Positions 5,886-8,267 of a DNA stretch of 8,267 nucleotides are shown here, in pieces. The notes beneath the pieces were generated by a model, which was given only the letters and a program-made list of their open reading frames with translations, was not told where the DNA came from and ran no database searches. Origin of the DNA: Lachnospiraceae bacterium UBA1748 (GTDB lineage: Bacteria > Bacillota > Clostridia > Lachnospirales > Lachnospiraceae); the NCBI GenBank assembly GCA_002314855.1, contig DCHQ01000101.1:1-8267 (forward strand). Reading direction: 5' to 3'. A program made the position numbers and the translations under genes. Position 1 is the stretch's first letter, and the number at the start of each line of letters is the position of its first letter.

Positions 5886-6119
5886 ATGAAGGAAATGGAA
5901 TTTAAAATGGAACGTCAAAATGTTTTAGAGGTAGGACAGGCTGTTACAGTTACAGAGGGAGCTCTTCCTCAAAGCTATTATTATACAATTGATCCATCAC
6001 TTGCCATGTCAGGAAACGTTAAGTTCGGTGACAGATTAAAGTCCAATGAAGGCACAGTGGTTGATATTAAGGAAACACCACGAGGGTTTTATGTCACAGT
6101 AGCATTTAATGAAGATTAA
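5886..6119 (+). CDS. Small hypothetical protein, 77 residues, predicted beta-rich
   Basis: I do not recognise this family. The frame is supported by a very good ribosome site (AGGAGGG at 5868-5874, 11 bases before the ATG) and by its fit between two ordinary genes. Other in-frame Met codons at residues 4 and 8 are possible starts but lie further from the ribosome site. The protein has no signal peptide, membrane span or cysteine. After a charged N-terminus (about 1-13) come alternating hydrophobic and polar residues. The last third, GDRLKSNEGTVVDIKETPRG (48-67) then FYVTVAFNED, reads like strands joined by turns, similar in feel to small SH3-like or KOW-like barrels. That is a visual impression only. 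It is probably cytoplasmic. It precedes ridA by 53 bases with no terminator between, so the two may be co-transcribed. Confidence 0.75.
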   Translation: MKEMEFKMERQNVLEVGQAVTVTEGALPQSYYYTIDPSLAMSGNVKFGDRLKSNEGTVVDIKETPRGFYVTVAFNED

Positions 6120-6145
6120 GTGTATTATAGTTAAAGAATATTAAA

Positions 6146-6157
6146 GACCATATGGTC
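6146..6157. promoter_or_regulatory. 12-bp perfect palindrome directly upstream of the ridA ribosome site
   Basis: GACCATATGGTC reads the same on both strands and ends 3 bases before the AGGAGG of ridA. As DNA it could be a small operator. As RNA it could fold into a 4-bp hairpin with an ATAT loop next to the ribosome site. The core CCATATGG also occurs at 1270-1277 in the permease leader. Confidence 0.35.
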
Positions 6158-6160
6158 ATA

Positions 6161-6166
6161 AGGAGG
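6161..6166 (+). promoter_or_regulatory. Ribosome binding site that sets the ridA start
   Basis: AGGAGG lies 6 bases before the ATG at 6173. An in-frame ATG at 6152 would place this site inside the coding region and add seven residues not found in RidA proteins, so 6173 is the start. Confidence 0.9.
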
Positions 6167-6172
6167 ATAAAT

Positions 6173-6550
6173 ATGTTAAAGAAGATTAGTACAGATAAGG
6201 CTCCAGCAGCTATTGGACCATACTCGCAGGGAATCATCGCAGGTGATACATTATACGCATCAGGTCAGATTCCGATCAACCCAGCAACAGGTGCAATTGA
6301 AGCTGAGGGTATTGAAGCTCAGGCTGAGCAGGCTATTAAGAATGCTGGTGAGATTCTTAAGGCAGCAGGAGTATCATATGATGCAGTTGTTAAGACAACA
6401 TGCTTCCTTGCTGATATGAACGATTTTGCAGCTTTTAATGCTGTATATGAGAAGTATTTTACAGAGAAGCCAGCTAGAAGCTGTGTTGCAGTTAAGACTC
6501 TTCCTAAGAACGTTCTTTGCGAAGTAGAAGTAATTGCTTATCTTGGTTAA
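6173..6550 (+). CDS. ridA: RidA family enamine/imine deaminase
   Basis: RidA (YjgF/YER057c/UK114 family) speeds hydrolysis of reactive enamine and imine intermediates such as 2-aminoacrylate, made by PLP-dependent threonine/serine dehydratases, to keto acids and ammonia, protecting PLP enzymes. It acts in the cytoplasm as a homotrimer with active sites between subunits. From the 6173 start the protein has 125 residues, the usual length. Visible hallmarks are AIGPYSQGI (13-21, with the active-site Tyr17), LYASGQIPINPATG (27-40), CFLADMNDFAAFNAVYEKYF (77-96) and the family signature PARSCVAVKTLPKNVLCEVE (100-119), with the substrate-binding Arg102 and the conserved Glu119. The key residues for deaminase activity are present. 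The gene follows the 77-residue gene and ends before a strong terminator. Confidence 0.96.
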   Translation: MLKKISTDKAPAAIGPYSQGIIAGDTLYASGQIPINPATGAIEAEGIEAQAEQAIKNAGEILKAAGVSYDAVVKTTCFLADMNDFAAFNAVYEKYFTEKPARSCVAVKTLPKNVLCEVEVIAYLG

Positions 6551-6574
6551 TTGAATATAATTCTTTAATAAAAA

Positions 6575-6611
6575 ACGCTCTGCATCATATACTATGCAGA
6601 GCGTCTTTTTT
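6575..6611. terminator. Bidirectional rho-independent terminator between ridA and the DUF4173 gene
   Basis: A perfect 11-bp stem, ACGCTCTGCAT (6575-6585) with ATGCAGAGCGT (6594-6604), has an 8-base loop. It is followed on the plus strand by C and six T (6606-6611) and preceded by an A-run, which gives a T-run on the minus strand. It can therefore stop transcription from ridA and from the convergent gene whose stop lies at 6637. Confidence 0.93.
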
Positions 6612-6636
6612 ATTTATAGGTGAGAGTTAGACTTAG

Positions 6637-8211
6637 TTAATAGTTATAAAGCTGTTTTTTGCATTTATCTACAACTGATGTTTCTATAAGCTTATTAAGA
6701 TTGAGCTTTCTAAAGTCTGTCAGGTAATCAGCATCAGAAGAGTGATAATATCTGTAGAATGATTCAAATAATTCAGTATCCTTGTATTTAAGTGCTGTAT
6801 CACATACAGCCTTGGCAGAACCGGCATTATAAATCTCTGTGAGGTAGTCAATATCCGCATCAGAGACATATTCACCGTCAGAGTTTAAAGTATATGACTT
6901 CTCAAGGTTGTACTTTGTAATAATATATGTTGGATTAGAATATGCAAAGCACATATAAACTATGGCGAGAACAGCCATACAATATCTGAATATTGGGAAA
7001 TTCTGCTTGAAAGTGTATATAACTATACCAGTCATAGCCAGGAATATTACAAGGATTGCCCAGAATACAAAGTATCTTAGGTATGATAAGTCATAGGCGT
7101 CTACATACATTGTCATACGGAGAACACTTGATGCCATCATAATATAAGTACAAGCAGAGATAACTGTAAGTGATACCTTAAGTGCCATAGTATTTTCGAA
7201 AATATGAAGTATAGCAAGAACCAGTAACATATTGATAAGACATACTATAACTAATTGGAAGAAGCCTTCGTGAGCATATTCCGAATATGTTGCATGCTCA
7301 GGTAGTGTCATGTTTCCAAGGAATAAGTAGAAAATCTGGAATCCAGAAAAGACAACATATACAAAACCAAGAACAGCATTGATTGTTATTGCAGTAGCTG
7401 CCGAATACTTAGTGTTTTCTTTTGTATTAACTTTAATATTGTGGCAGCAGAGTTTACGTATCATTCCGTATACTACAAGGAATAGCATAATAGTATAGAA
7501 AGTGAACTTAATTACAGTATGGTTTGACTCTGAATCAAAGATGTTAAATATGGCAGCTAATTCATCAAATAATGCGTCAACGAAATTGCCAACAGCTTCA
7601 GCGAAAAACTGATCGGCTGATATAAGCAGTGGGAGAATTACCATAAGTAAGCCAAGTGATAAAGCAATACCCAGTACTATATTAGTCTTTAATCCAGAAT
7701 TCTTCTTTTCTTTACGATTGTCGCCGTGCTTAGTTTTATAAGTAGCTCTATCATTGAACATCATGAACATATGACCTAATAATCCGAATGTAGATTCGAG
7801 AAAAGCTGAGATATGAGCACCTAGTCCCCACTTTGAACAATCATAAGCGTTATGAAGTAAAAAGGCTGTGAATAATAGTAACGCAATCCAGAAATTGGTA
7901 TTTACTATAAAGTAGTCATCCGACACAAAGCAGTTGAAGCCAAGAGCAATGGCGATAACCAAGTAAAGATAAGTTACCTTCTTTATGGTGATACCGATTT
8001 TTTGAAGCATTATCTTAAAGAAAAACAGTGAACCCACAGCAATGATAGGTGTTGTAAAACCATTTTTATTGTGGTATCTACAGATAGCGTATGCGAGAGC
8101 ATATATAAAGATAGCTTTCACGAAAAATGGTAACTCATCTGTGAATTTCTCAAGAAATTCATGAGGCTTTGGGAGTTCAATTGGACGCAGTGTTGCAAAT
8201 GGATTATCCAT
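6637..8211 (-). CDS. DUF4173 family (DUF4153-like) multi-pass membrane protein
   Basis: This is a 524-residue membrane protein of unknown function that I assign to the DUF4173 group from its pattern. The diagnostic stretches are TYSEYAHEGFFQLVIVCLIN (308-327) and LRMTMYVDAYDLSYLRYFVF (364-383), both close to the family's YxxYARxGFFxL and LRMxLYxxxYGLTxLR motifs. About 11 hydrophobic spans run from residue 33 to 424. They follow an N-terminal soluble stretch and are broken by a basic loop (about 155-176) and an amphipathic section (200-232). A soluble C-terminal tail (about 430-524) begins NPTYIITKYNLEKS and is rich in Asp and Tyr. The function is not established for the family. The start at 8211 has only a modest GGGG ribosome site 11 bases upstream. 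The gene is convergent with ridA and appears monocistronic within the window. Confidence 0.82.
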   Translation of the reverse strand: MDNPFATLRPIELPKPHEFLEKFTDELPFFVKAIFIYALAYAICRYHNKNGFTTPIIAVGSLFFFKIMLQKIGITIKKVTYLYLVIAIALGFNCFVSDDYFIVNTNFWIALLLFTAFLLHNAYDCSKWGLGAHISAFLESTFGLLGHMFMMFNDRATYKTKHGDNRKEKKNSGLKTNIVLGIALSLGLLMVILPLLISADQFFAEAVGNFVDALFDELAAIFNIFDSESNHTVIKFTFYTIMLFLVVYGMIRKLCCHNIKVNTKENTKYSAATAITINAVLGFVYVVFSGFQIFYLFLGNMTLPEHATYSEYAHEGFFQLVIVCLINMLLVLAILHIFENTMALKVSLTVISACTYIMMASSVLRMTMYVDAYDLSYLRYFVFWAILVIFLAMTGIVIYTFKQNFPIFRYCMAVLAIVYMCFAYSNPTYIITKYNLEKSYTLNSDGEYVSDADIDYLTEIYNAGSAKAVCDTALKYKDTELFESFYRYYHSSDADYLTDFRKLNLNKLIETSVVDKCKKQLYNY

Positions 8212-8241
8212 TCCATAATTTGCCCCATTATTATTAATTGA

Positions 8242-8247
8242 ATTATA
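8242..8247 (-). promoter_or_regulatory. Candidate -10 element of the DUF4173 gene
   Basis: The minus strand carries a perfect TATAAT (8247-8242) about 30 bases before the start codon. A -35 box at normal spacing would fall at or beyond the window edge and cannot be judged. Confidence 0.4.
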
Positions 8248-8267
8248 AGTGGTTACTTTGTTAGTAG

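Noticed and set aside
6152..6172. Upstream in-frame ATG as the ridA start
   Set aside because: It would bury the AGGAGG site within the coding region and add residues not seen in RidA proteins.
1..8267. A dedicated new system such as a defence island, biosynthetic cluster or CRISPR array
   Set aside because: All large genes belong to familiar housekeeping or transport families, there are no spaced repeats, and gene order shows no modular cluster beyond azlCD.

Overview
The window is AT-rich chromosomal DNA from a low-GC, endospore-lineage Firmicute, most likely a Lachnospiraceae-type Clostridium (Butyrivibrio/Roseburia/Eubacterium-like). This is inferred from the SpoVB/YtgP-type flippase, the PF13189 cytidylate kinase-like protein, the DUF4173 membrane protein, strong AGGAGG ribosome sites and short rho-independent terminators. 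No rRNA, tRNA, CRISPR array, phage or plasmid module was seen.

Layout. Bases 1-35 look like the outer end of an IS3-family (IS150-like) insertion sequence whose body lies outside the window. On the minus strand follows azlC-azlD (1139 down to 68), a two-gene operon for branched-chain amino acid export with overlapping reading frames. A 170-bp divergent intergenic region (1140-1309) separates it from the plus-strand genes. These are an ArsB/NhaD/SLC13-type ion or carboxylate permease (1310-2677), a cytidylate kinase-like protein (2738-3337), a GNRA-loop terminator, a SpoVB/YtgP-type lipid-linked saccharide flippase (3432-5051), sfsA (5102-5794), a second terminator, an unrecognised 77-residue protein (5886-6119) and ridA (6173-6550). 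A strong two-way terminator (6575-6611) lies between ridA and the convergent DUF4173 membrane protein gene (8211 down to 6637).

How the genes fit together. This looks like an ordinary housekeeping and transport neighbourhood rather than one dedicated system. AzlCD exports branched-chain amino acids. RidA removes reactive enamines made by PLP enzymes such as threonine dehydratase, so it touches the same metabolism but is not co-transcribed with azlCD. The permease and kinase-like genes may share a transcript. sfsA may have its own promoter (5040-5068). No gap without a gene exceeds 300 bases.

No convincing novel multi-gene system was found. The items most worth a second look are the possibly structured leader of the permease gene, the IS end beside azlD, the possible leaderless azlC message, the uncharacterised 77-residue protein, and the palindrome directly upstream of the ridA ribosome site.
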